Position numbers and translations under genes: made by a program. A stretch of DNA of 64,000 nucleotides from Marsupella aquatica. Its lineage: Eukaryota; Marchantiophyta. Below, piece by piece: positions 12,191 through 21,987 of the stretch (the first letter of the stretch is position 1; every line of letters begins with the position of its first letter). The notes under the pieces are model-generated. The model was not told where the DNA came from. It made no database searches and was given only the letters and a program-made list of their open reading frames with translations. Location: the NCBI GenBank assembly GCA_973895155.1, contig OZ316893.1, positions 11,656,001 through 11,720,000 on the forward strand. Reading direction: 5' to 3'.

Positions 12191-12842
12191 ACTTGAAGAA
12201 GCCATCCGTTCTTGCTAGCCTTCCAGAATTCTCGAAGTACTTAAATTTTAGTATCTCCAAACTGCATCAAGCTTCCTGCTTAGGAGGGACCTCTGGATAT
12301 TTGTATCTTATCCATCATGGAGCCAACCAGCGTTACATTGAAGTGAATGCAAGGCTCTGCAACTCACGCAACGACGTAGTCATACATGAAACTCGCAGCC
12401 CAATTAACGCGTGGAAAGTACTCAGTGACACGGTTCTTGAAACTCAAATCCTACATCAGCAACCCAAACTGACGAACCGCATCGCACTGAAGCTACGGGT
12501 GAATCTCGGGAACAGGAGACTCGCAAACGTCCCAGTTTCTGCAAAGAAGAAACTCATCCCTAGAGACGTGTCACTCATTAAACATTTTTGGAGATTGCTG
12601 GGTACGCAAGACTGCATCCATAAAATTTCCGTCGGGAGGTGGAGGACTCATGTACTTTTCCTCACACAAATATTTTGTCATCCTCCACATCTGCATCTCA
12701 GTTGAAACCCATGGCTGACTTTTGGGGTGTGTAGTTTATGTGAGACGTAGTCATTCACTACACCTGGATCTCCACTGGAAACTCCCGGAAAACTTGGGAA
12801 GAAGCCCGTTCCTGTCAGACGTCGTTATGAACCAGACTTCTA

Positions 12843-14690
12843 TCATGAGGAAATGCTTGGCCCTTGTACATCCTCCATAAGAGTCTTTAGCAAACCTGTC
12901 CCATTGACGAGCTTCGTGGTGGCTACAATAAAATCGTACTTCATTCCCTCCTGTGCACCCAGGAAGCGAAGAGCAGAAATTTCCGCAAACGTGACACCTC
13001 CAATAAAGACGACTAACACCACAGCCCTCCTGCCATCGGCTGCCGGTTCACTGTCAGGAGCTGGTTGTGCTTCCCAAGTAGTGCCCTCTGCCGTGACAGA
13101 ACCATTTGCATGAACTCCCTGCTTCTGTTCAAATGTTGGTCCAGGGAGTAGCTTGACTACCTCATCGACTGTCTTCCATCCACCTTTGAGGACCTGCTCT
13201 ACTAGTCTAATGCTGAGGGGGGCGTATCCTGAATACACGTAAGCAATGTCCGTTGGGTTGGCATCATCCACATCCTCTACAACAAGTTTCAGTCCCCGTT
13301 TTACATTTTGCCAACTGCTCTTGGCTTCTTGTTTCTTGAGAAGCCCAGCTTTCTCCAAATTGGTGAGGGTAAACATGTGCTCAAACCCATAGCTCTGCAG
13401 GAACTCTCTCCTCAAGTAATCAAATTGCTTCTTCGGTATGCCACTGGTAAGGGAGAGCAATACTAATAAACGAAGAACACTCTCTAAGTTTCCCTGCCTG
13501 TGAATCATCTCTTCCACATACTCAAAACATACATCAGGATTTTGGCCCTCTACAAGCGTCTGCTCAATGTGAAGCCGGGCAAGAAAATCAGGCTTCTTTG
13601 TAAAAGTGGAAAGATGTTGAGCTATGTTTGTATGCCTCGTCAACTCTGGAAGAACATTCAACTTCTTCACAAAGTCCTTCAGTTCTGAAACTGACTGCTG
13701 TTTTGGACCTCCACCTGTCATATCAGTGTAGTCCTGTTTCATGCTAGTTGCCTTGTTACGTAGGACATTGCCCACAACCCCAAAATTCAAATCTCTCAGT
13801 TCTCGGAAGAGATTGTCAGTAGAATTCAGTGGAACTTTCCTGGTGGAAGCAGCTGCTGCCCCACCAGCTGCTGGTGGAGCTTGACCTAAAATCGTTGGAG
13901 AAAGCTCCACTACTCCATTGTTAATTGAAAGAAACTCATCAATTAGACCTTCATAAGTCAGCTGCCAGCACATTGGGGTAACCAGATCTACCTGCCTGTC
14001 AAGAAGTATCATTGTGTCAATCTCCGAACACACCCCTTCTGTATCCACACCTTGCTCCCTTTGCATTCTACTGAGAATGTCAGCAACTTGAGCTGCAGCT
14101 CTCCCCTTGCCTTTGACGTTGGGGATCAAACCAAACCGGGACTGAAGCACATCAAGAGCCCGGGCAACGTACCAAAGCGCACTCTGGTCACCATCCACTT
14201 TTGTTTCTTTCAGAACATGATCTATTTCTAAGGAAAGTACGTCCTCATCGTAGGGCATAAGGTACAACGCGTATTCCAAAATTGTGACATTGCGAAGAAC
14301 TCCCTCCTCCTCCAAAACCTTCTCACACACAATAGTTCTCCGTGGTACAAAAACCAGAGAATAATTCTTCGACACCTTCAACCTAAGCTCCTGTTGAATC
14401 TGTGCAGCTATCAGCTTCATAAGCCCCATTCGTGGCCTAACTAAATAAACCACATTTTTGCATTCTGACTGAACTGGATCAGCTGAGAGGTGACGGAGGC
14501 TTTCCACTCCGTGCTCTTTCAAAAGGGAAGGTTGAGCAACTAGAGCGAGTGGGCCACTAATCTTGGAGTCCAGCACCATGACCTTCTTGCCTGGTATCGA
14601 GTCTAAAACCTGAGCTAGCTCCTTCTGAGCTTGTTCTCGAATAGAAAGAAGATTGATTGGGGCATGGTCTAAGCTCGGAATTTGAGCCAT
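12843..14690 (-). CDS. VPS33: VPS33-like Sec1/Munc18 protein of HOPS/CORVET
   Basis: This is a single uninterrupted exon of 615 aa, close to the roughly 590-aa length of plant VPS33. The Sec1/Munc18 fold is spread over the whole protein. Diagnostic stretches are KVMVLDSKISGPLALVAQ near residue 35, DRQVDLVTPMCWQLTYEGLI near 230-250, YVYSGYAPLSIRLVEQVL near 480, and VVLVVFIGGVTFAEISALRF near 555-575. SM proteins of this class bind SNARE bundles as part of the class C Vps core and drive tethering and fusion at the vacuole and endosomes. The ATG is preceded 32 bp upstream by the start of the large inverted repeat, so the 5' UTR and promoter lie in that repeat. The gene lacks introns, unlike Arabidopsis VPS33, but has no poly-A tract or target duplication that would mark a retrocopy. 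The frame is fully open, so it is probably functional. Confidence 0.93.
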   Translation of the reverse strand: MAQIPSLDHAPINLLSIREQAQKELAQVLDSIPGKKVMVLDSKISGPLALVAQPSLLKEHGVESLRHLSADPVQSECKNVVYLVRPRMGLMKLIAAQIQQELRLKVSKNYSLVFVPRRTIVCEKVLEEEGVLRNVTILEYALYLMPYDEDVLSLEIDHVLKETKVDGDQSALWYVARALDVLQSRFGLIPNVKGKGRAAAQVADILSRMQREQGVDTEGVCSEIDTMILLDRQVDLVTPMCWQLTYEGLIDEFLSINNGVVELSPTILGQAPPAAGGAAAASTRKVPLNSTDNLFRELRDLNFGVVGNVLRNKATSMKQDYTDMTGGGPKQQSVSELKDFVKKLNVLPELTRHTNIAQHLSTFTKKPDFLARLHIEQTLVEGQNPDVCFEYVEEMIHRQGNLESVLRLLVLLSLTSGIPKKQFDYLRREFLQSYGFEHMFTLTNLEKAGLLKKQEAKSSWQNVKRGLKLVVEDVDDANPTDIAYVYSGYAPLSIRLVEQVLKGGWKTVDEVVKLLPGPTFEQKQGVHANGSVTAEGTTWEAQPAPDSEPAADGRRAVVLVVFIGGVTFAEISALRFLGAQEGMKYDFIVATTKLVNGTGLLKTLMEDVQGPSISS

Positions 14691-15054
14691 GATGCTATAT
14701 CTATCAACCTCTCAATCACTCACGACGAAATCCAAAAAGTTGGCGCCGTGGACAAAATCGCAAATCAGAACCGACAATTGCCTCCCACGAAAGCGGCTCC
14801 GTAGTAGAAGAACAGCAGTCCCTTAAAGCAGCCTGTTACACTTTCAACGAACGAAGGAAAGCACGCAGCCTCAACGAGAAAAGAAGAACAGCAACGCAAC
14901 CAGCGTGTGCACGAGTGCAGGACGAGGGAAAGCAGGCCGAACGAGAAAAGAAGATTCAGTGGGGCAAACCAGCCAGTTTTTAGAGGTACTGAGAGGCAGG
15001 GAAAGCGGCCAGCCTCCTCGCAATCTGGGGAGCAACGAGTGCAGGAAACGAGAG

Positions 15055-15122
15055 AAGACGAGACGAGACGAGACGAGAGGTGAAGAGTAGAGAAGAGACG
15101 AGAAGAGACGAGACGAGAAAGA
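15055..15122. repeat. AGACG-type pentanucleotide simple repeat
   Basis: This is a run of GAGAC/GAC-GA units (AGACGAGACGAGACGAGACG and variants). Its mirror copy lies at about 18355-18421 as CGTCTCGTCT. As a purine/pyrimidine-skewed tract just upstream of the VPS33 ATG it probably forms part of a CT-rich 5' leader. Confidence 0.8.
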
Positions 15123-15319
15123 GAAGAAAGGGTGCTGTTCATCGACAGACGGACACAAGAGGATACTACTCTTCTTCTACTGTATTAATTTCTCGGACGA
15201 GGTGGAAGACGTGCGTGTGAACGCCGACGGCCGGGCAACCCGTCGACGAGAGAAGAAGAAGGGGGAAACGCACCGGCGACAGAACCGGAAACGGTGCTCC
15301 CACTGCACAGTCGACAGTG

Positions 15320-15351
15320 GACAGACGGACGGACGGACGGACGGACGGCGG
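15320..15351. repeat. (GGAC)n tetranucleotide repeat
   Basis: About six GGAC units lie in the left arm. The reverse-complement (GTCC)n copy is at about 18128-18158 in the right arm. Equal repeat length in both arms supports a recent duplication or gene conversion. Confidence 0.8.
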
Positions 15352-16258
15352 AGGTACAGTTTCAAACCACGCGACGACGGCACTAACGGCGGTCCGATCT
15401 CACGGTGCTGACTAACGGCGATCCGATGTGACGGTGCTGACTCACGGCGATCAAATGCGACGGTGCTGACGGTAATGCCTTGACTGTGCTGAGAGCGATG
15501 CTGAGTCAATTTCTAGCGACAGATATATCCTGTGGACCCCAAAATGAAAATTTGTTATTTGATTGATTTCATGAATGATCCATAAAATTCATAAACCTTA
15601 TATAAATATACACAAAAAATCTTGTGGGGTGATAAAGTAACATTTTTACATTTTTCATCAAGTATATATCTACCACTATAATAAAGGATCCCTTTTTTTT
15701 TTTGTCCTTCGTCCCAATACAAAAAAAACTCCTGAGCAGAAAAGATTCACAGCCGATGAATTTGTTTGGTTGTTTTCCCGATTATTGATGGAAGAAATGG
15801 GCACCCCTGGCACATGTGCTTCACCAAGTTGCTCCATTAATGCCCCGGCCCGACTCCCTAGCTATGGGCCAGCCCTCCTTGCACCACCCAATGCACAAGC
15901 ATAGGGCCCGTGTCTTGAATCATGGGCACAAGTTTGGGTACTGGGTAATCAATATAAGTGTTTGAACATTTACTTGACTGTCCTCCAAACCAAAGTCTCC
16001 CCCCCCCACCAACCACATGAGGTTTTGGGTGAGTTGATTAAAGGTCTATTAGTAGTCTGGATCATTCCGGGGATCATTCATGGGGTCCATTGAGTAACAT
16101 TTTTCATTTTGGATGTCCGTGACATAAATTTCTTCTGGGTAAGTTTATTTAAGGTCTACTAACAGTATGGGGTCCATCGACACTCTTTATTTTGGATGTC
16201 CGTGAAATAAATTTGTGGTTTTTGTTTACTTTGAAAAATACTTACGCCCAAATGATTG

Positions 16259-16358
16259 NNNNNNNNNNNNNNNNNNNNNNNNNNNNNNNNNNNNNNNNNN
16301 NNNNNNNNNNNNNNNNNNNNNNNNNNNNNNNNNNNNNNNNNNNNNNNNNNNNNNNNNN
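16259..16358. other. Assembly gap of 100 N
   Basis: There are exactly 100 N, which looks like a placeholder. The flanks (16258 and 16359) pair with 17213 and 17018 of the right arm, between which there are 194 real bases (17019-17212). If the arms are collinear, the missing sequence is about 194 bp and close to the reverse complement of 17019-17212. Confidence 0.95.
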
Positions 16359-16439
16359 CTAGCTTTGGTCGGACTCACTCTTACTTTAGCCACCCAATCA
16401 TTCCCTCTCCTACAAAACTTGCCATCACCCAAGAAAAAA

Positions 16440-16460
16440 GGTTTAGGGTTTAGGGTTTAG
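16440..16460 (+). repeat. Short interstitial telomere-type repeat (TTTAGGG)
   Basis: Two full TTTAGGG units and a partial third sit at the inner edge of the left arm. TTTAGGG is the usual plant telomere unit, and AAACCCTA teloboxes occur in plant promoters. Homology with the right arm ends within two or three bases of this motif. Confidence 0.8.
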
Positions 16461-16465
16461 CCGCC

Positions 16466-16572
16466 TTGGGTTCTGGTTTTAATTCTCTCTCCCTCCTGGT
16501 CTGGGTCCCTAGCCCTGGTTGCCCACTTTGGGTTTTGGTTTTAATTCTCTCTCCCTCCTGGTCTGGGTCCCT
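16466..16572 (+). repeat. Tandem duplication of a 45-bp segment in the palindrome spacer
   Basis: The copies at 16466-16510 and 16528-16572 share TTTTAATTCTCTCTCCCTCC and the following TGGTCTGGGTCCCT with a single internal difference. They are separated by 17 bp. Confidence 0.75.
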
Positions 16573-16934
16573 GTCGGATCCTTGGGTATTGTCCCGTTGT
16601 GGCTATCCTACATAGAAATGCATGCTCCAAAGTAGGACATCTATCCTCTGTTGGATGGGCCTGCTTTCGGTTTTCAAGGCAAAAAATTAAAAAATCACTA
16701 ACTATTGACAACATTGTGCAATGCTATAGTGTAACTAATAATTCAAAATCAAAATTTATGCTCTGGAGCCTATTGTCTAGAGTGAAACAAATGCTGGGTG
16801 GTGGGTTTGTCTGCCCGGGGATTGGGCCCCATTAGTGTTTGCTTCTTGGGTGGCCTTCGTCACCTTGTGCGTTATTGGTGGCCCCTGCGCCCCCTTTTTC
16901 AAAAAAAGAAAATTGTCTAGAGTGAAACCTAGAG

Positions 16935-18755
16935 ACCTTTTTTCTTGGGTGATGGCAAGTTTTGTAGGAGAGGGAATGATTGGGTGGCTAAAGTAAGAGT
17001 GAGTCCGACCAAAGCTAGGGTAGGTAGGCTAATCTATCTATATTTATTTGTTGTGATCAAAGTTTAGTCCTCATAACCTGTTCACTTACTGAGTGTAGTA
17101 AATCCATAGCCATAATTTCTTCTATAACAATTTTATATTTATGTAGGCTATGCTAGTGAGTTGGATGAGCATGGAGAATGAGGGTAATGGGAGCCGCACC
17201 TGTGCATACACACAATCATTTGGGCGTAAGTATTTTTCAAAGTAAACAAAAACCACAAATTTATTTCACGGACATCCAAAATAAAGAGTGTCGATGGACC
17301 CCATACTGTTAGTAGACCTTAAATAAACTTACCCAGAAGAAATTTATGTCACGGACATCCAAAATGAAAAATGTTACTCAATGGACCCCATGAATGATCC
17401 CCGAATGATCCAGACTACTAATAGACCTTTAATCAACTCACCCAAAACCTCATGTGGTTGGTGGGGGGGGGACTTTGGTTTGGAGGACAGTCAAGTAAAT
17501 GTTCAAACACTTATATTGATTACCCAGTACCCAAACTTGTGCCCATGATTCCATAATTATGTAAGACACGGGCCCTATGCTTGTGCATTGGGTGGTGCAA
17601 GGAGGGCTGGCCCATAGCTAGGGAGTCGGGCCGGGGCATTAATGGAGCAACTTGGTGAAGCACATGTGCCAGGGGTGCCCATTTCTTCCATCAATAATCG
17701 GGAAAACAACCAAACAAATTCATCGGCTGTGAATCTTTTCTGCTCAGGAGTTTTTTTTGTATTGGACGAAAGACAAAAAAAAAAGGGATCCTTTATTATA
17801 GTGGTAGATATATACTTGATGAAAAATGTAAAAATGTTACTTTATCACCCCACAAGATTTTTTGTGTATATTTATATAAGGTTTATGAATTTTATGGATC
17901 ATTCATGAAATCAATCAAATAACAAATTTTCATTTTGGGGTCCACAGGATATATCTGTCGCTAGAAATTGACTCAGCATCGCTCTCAGCACAGTCAAGGC
18001 ATTACCGTCAGCACCGTCGCATTTGATCGCCGTGAGTCAGCACCGTCACATCGGATCGCCGTTAGTCAGCACCGTGAGATCGGACCGCCGTTAGTGCCGT
18101 CGTCGCGTGGTTTGAAACTGTACCTCCGCCGTCCGTCCGTCCGTCCGTCCGTCTGTCCACTGTCGACTGTGCAGTGGGAGCACCGTTTCCGGTTCTGTCG
18201 CCGGTGCGTTTCCCCCTTCTTCTTCTCTCGTCGACGGGTTGCCCGGCCGTCGGCGTTCACACGCACGTCTTCCACCTCGTCCGAGAAATTAATACAGTAG
18301 AAGAAGAGTAGTATCCTCTTGTGTCCGTCTGTCGATGAACAGCACCCTTTCTTCTCTTTCTCGTCTCGTCTCTTCTCGTCTCTTCTCTACTCTTCACCTC
18401 TCGTCTCGTCTCGTCTCGTCTTCTCTCGTTTCCTGCACTCGTTGCTCCCCAGATTGCGAGGAGGCTGGCCGCTTTCCCTGCCTCTCAGTACCTCTAAAAA
18501 CTGGCTGGTTTGCCCCACTGAATCTTCTTTTCTCGTTCGGCCTGCTTTCCCTCGTCCTGCACTCGTGCACACGCTGGTTGCGTTGCTGTTCTTCTTTTCT
18601 CGTTGAGGCTGCGTGCTTTCCTTCGTTCGTTGAAAGTGTAACAGGCTGCTTTAAGGGACTGCTGTTCTTCTACTACGGAGCCGCTTTCGTGGGAGGCAAT
18701 TGTCGGTTCTGATTTGCGATTTTGTCCACGGCGCCAACTTTTTGGATTTCGTCGT
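16935..18755 (-). repeat. Right arm of the large inverted duplication
   Basis: This is the reverse complement of 14722-16442, with an extra 194 bp (17019-17212) where the left arm has its N gap. The outer end at 18755 falls just upstream of the SR45a-like transcription unit, so that gene sits behind a copy of the sequence that precedes VPS33. The open frames here (for example 17968-18300) also occur in the left arm and look spurious. Confidence 0.92.
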
Positions 18756-19777
18756 CATGGTGGGTGTTGGTTGTCCTTACTCTTATCTCTCGGTACGAGC
18801 CGCTGTTCGGTCGTAGGTTTTAGGGCCGACAGAGGCGGTCTTGCTATGACCCTTGCAATCACTGGGCGTCGCTGGAGTCTGGTGTGTTTGCTGGTATTTT
18901 TGGAAGCAGATCGGTCTGGTTTCTTGAGATATCAAAGCCTGGTGATGATATGCCAGTAGGCTTGTCTCACTCCTATGGTTTTTCTGGAGTGATTTGTTCT
19001 TGTGAACAGTGTTTTCCTTCGAGGTCCTGTCGAATATCTGAATTCGGGTCCGTTGCGCGATACCCGTAGGGTTTATGCGTCTGGTGTGTTGTATCCTTTG
19101 GCTTTTCTTGCTCAATAGCCGTTTTCGTGTTTGGCATTGCCACGTCGGTGCCATTTCTTTGGTATTAGTGCTCCCGTTGGTCGAGACGGACTATGGAGGC
19201 CCCTCGGGATGATTGCCTATACAATGTTGCACTTCTGAATCTCGTTTTGTGCTTTGCAATGTCGGGGTCTTTCATGTGTTCTTTTGTTCTGCTAATCATT
19301 TCTCTAATCGTAGGACTTGCTTTCCGCGACATTGTTCGTCCTTGAATGCGGTCTATTTGCCCTCCTCTTACAAACCTTTTTGTTGCGCTTTTCTTCCATG
19401 ACAGGCCGACTCTCCTCGTCACAGGTACTCCCCGTTACTGACTATGGCTCCCTAACCTATTTTACGTTAGATGCGAGTTCATCTTCTCTTTCTTGGGTTT
19501 GACGGGCTATGCAGGGTGCCGAAGTTGCCTGGTTTTCCTTCCCTTTGAAGCCTTCACAATCGTGAAGGACGTGGGTTCCGTTGTCGTTCCCTCTAGTCCT
19601 CAGGGTTTCATCTGCTTGGATTCAGTCTCTTATTTCCATGATGATTGTCTTATCATTTTCCAATTTGGCGTAAGGAAGCTGTGCAGGTATTGAGCTGTTT
19701 GTGGGCTGCTTAAGATTTTCGGTTAGGTTATTATGGTTAATGATAATGATAATTGTTGTTCCGTACCTTGTGGTCAG
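18756..19777 (+). other. 5' leader or first intron region of the SR45a-like gene
   Basis: The first SR45a exon I can defend begins at 19778 in phase 2, so at least one upstream exon with the start codon should lie here or in the right arm. Several ATGs are present (for example 18758, 19258, 19398). None joins to exon 19778 in the needed phase through a strong GT donor, so I left the start open. The T-rich composition is in keeping with intron. Confidence 0.5.
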
Positions 19778-21987
19778 GTCTGACCGATACTCAAGGTCAC
19801 CTTCACCCCGGGATAGGGTCGAGCGTTCAAGATCTCGGAGCCCTTCTCGGCGGTAAGAAACTCGTATAATCTCTTTGCTTTGCCCCTTCTTTTATTATTT
19901 TTAAATATGCATCTGAATGCTTACGATCACTTCAGATCACCTGCACCAAGGGAACGCGTGGAGCGTTCGAGATCCCGAAGCCCCGCTCGCCGGTCAGTAT
20001 TCTTCGTCCTGTTTTTGTGTTTAAAGTTGTACTATCACACAGTTGGCAGTCAGACTAGTCAAGTTCTTGGGGTTCTCTTTTACCAGTTTGCCGCTTGCAT
20101 TTTGGATCTTCGAGATGATTCAAGCTGGTATGTGGCCATGTCTTTTTTGTTTTACATATATTGCTTATGCCTGGAACAATCCCGTTCCATGGAGATGTGG
20201 TCTTTCAAGTGAGTTCTGGTATATTTACTTACAATGCCATCGTACTTACATATTTACATTTGGTGTGGTGATTCCTGCGCGGAGAAACAGCTTTCGACAC
20301 GACGCATTGAATCCAGGCAATAACCTGTACGTTACTGGATTGTCGACACGCGTCAACGAGAAAGACTTAGAAGAGCATTTCTCTCGAGAAGGGAAGGTAA
20401 TATTTATTCCATTTTCCTTTTCATGATAAAGACCCCTTCATGTTGATTTTGAGCTGTATCCCGACCTCGTCGATTCCGGAATGTGCCTTTTAATAGGACT
20501 ACTATCCATGCTTTTCTATTCTCAGGTGTTGGAATGTCGACTTGTATTGGATCCTCGAACCCGCGAGTCCCGTGGCTTTGGCTTTGTGACAATGGAGCAC
20601 CTCGAAGATGCAGAGCGCTGCATCAAGTACTTGAACCGTTCGACCCTGGAAGGTCGAATGATTACAGTTGAGAAGGTATGCAACAGGAAACGGTGGTATG
20701 CAAGAGGCAGTGCTCTTTCGTGCCACTGCTACCTGCCCACTATACCTTTGTTGTAATTTGTTGAGTTACAGTTGAGGTGTAACCACAATCGAAGAATTGA
20801 GTTGCCTGGTATATTGCTAACTGGATCGTTGACCTTTTGGTCATCCAGAAAATGACGTCCCCCACTTTTTTGCGGACCGCCAAGAACCCTTTCTTTCGGC
20901 AAATAATTGTGAGTCTCAGAAATTGTCAAGCTGATATGGCAGGCTGGCCTGTTGCAAGCGGAGCAACTCTGAATGTCAGCATCCAGATAAACCAACCGGG
21001 CATGCATATACACCAAACATGATGTTGCCGAGCACTTCCTACAGTGCATCCGCCTCAGCATGACTCCAGATTCAAACTGACCTAGGCGAGCTTTTTAAGA
21101 GACTGCCACAACCACAATTCGCCACACCATCCTGGCTTGCGACCAGCAGAATCAAAACTCGATAGTTCTAATCAAGGGAGACCAACTACAGCATGCAGGG
21201 TTATCTGTCGGGCCGTAATTTTCTTTTCGTTTTAGCAACGGCTTACGGCCATGATCGTGTGCTAATTTTATCATCCGACTGTTGACAACTGCCAACAAGT
21301 TGAACCCTTCCGCCTTTTCGAAATTGGGAGCTGCTCTGGTTTCGATGCAAACTAAACAGCTCCTTGCTGGCTTCTGGTACTAGCTGCTTCCGTCAAAGTT
21401 TAGGTGCTACCTATGCTTTTGTCAACTCAATCAGCTAACTATCTGGTATTGCAGCATTCTTCATTCGTCTTGCATGTATGTTCTTTGATGTGGCTTCTTC
21501 TGATATACTTACATGACCATGAGGACGAGTATCTTAGGACAACATCCAACTTAAACTGGAAGACCATGAGAACCCTTTGTTATCTGCTCTGACAAGTCTT
21601 CATTGACGTGCAGGCGAAGCGCAAGCGTGCCAGGACACCAACACCGGGAGAGTACCTTGGAGTCAGAGGTGGGTGTGCTATTTTCTTCGTGCCTACCCCG
21701 CTGCTGTCGTAAGGGCAGGTCGATTTGCTGCCTTGAAATGCCATTCTTCTCAATTAACTCGAAGTTTGGATTTTTTGGCAGCCATGCAATCCAACAGGCG
21801 TGGTGGCCGTGGAGGGGGGGGTGGAGGTGGAGGAGGTGGATTCCGACGAGAAGGACGAAATTCACGACATTCACCTGAGTATGCCCCTTATTCTGGTGGC
21901 CGAGATAGGTCGCCACGATACTCTCCTTACCGGGGTCACCAGCGCGATCGCTCGGCATCTCCACAATATGCTCCTTATCGCCGATAA
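19778..21987 (+). CDS. SR45a: SR45a/Tra2-like RRM and RS-domain splicing regulator (5' end unresolved)
   Basis: The exons are 19778-19852, 19936-19992, 20291-20396, 20526-20675, 21614-21668 and 21782-21987, with phases agreeing at each junction. The first two encode Arg/Ser repeats (RSRSRSP). Exons 3 and 4 form one RRM with RNP2 LYVTGL and RNP1 RGFGFVTM, and the conserved tail RCIKYLNRSTLEGRMITVEK. Exon 5 gives AKRKRARTPTPGEYLG, typical of plant SR45a and animal Tra2. The last exon has a glycine run and RS/RGG-like YSPYRG repeats. Proteins of this kind act in the nucleus as splice-site selectors and in Arabidopsis respond to light and heat stress. The start exon is not assigned. The 938-bp fourth intron between RRM and tail is much longer than the others (83-298 bp). 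Confidence 0.88.

Larger units (their letters stand above)
10023..12842. other. Intergenic region between OTP51 and VPS33
   Basis: This lies between two genes whose 3' ends face each other, so it should include both 3' UTRs. It holds a 28-bp tandem duplication at about 10865-10920 (GGCTAGCTCCATGACC-like unit) and the tRNA-like A/B box segment at 11100-11175. On the minus strand, about 11.67-12.19 kb reads as Lys/Glu-rich coding-like pieces in shifting frames. The plus-strand frame at 12193-12705 has no recognisable domain. Confidence 0.45.
14722..16442 (+). repeat. Left arm of the large inverted duplication (contains the N gap)
   Basis: The reverse complement of this arm matches 16935-18755. 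The outer end pairs 14722 with 18755 and the inner end pairs 16442 with 16935. The outer ~820 bp appears identical: two long spurious frames of 110 and 125 codons occur unchanged in both arms. The inner half differs by a few indels, including an 11-bp ACATAATTATG absent here, one base near the doubled GATCATTC, and changes near the C-run at about 15999. This arm supplies the presumed VPS33 5' leader and promoter. Confidence 0.92.

Noticed and set aside
12843-14690. VPS33 as a processed retrocopy because it lacks introns
   Set aside because: There is no poly-A tail or target duplication, the frame is intact, and an upstream region with a probable leader is present. Intron loss in the lineage is simpler.
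17968-18712. Open frames of 110, 95 and 125 codons, each present twice (also at 14765-15509)
   Set aside because: They sit inside the inverted arms, are Arg/Ser-rich by-products of CGTCT and GTCC simple repeats, overlap one another on both strands and show no domain.
14691-18777. The palindrome as a pure assembly artefact
   Set aside because: The arms differ by several indels, including an 11-bp one, and have different unique flanks, so a mirrored contig error is less likely. It remains to be confirmed by long reads.
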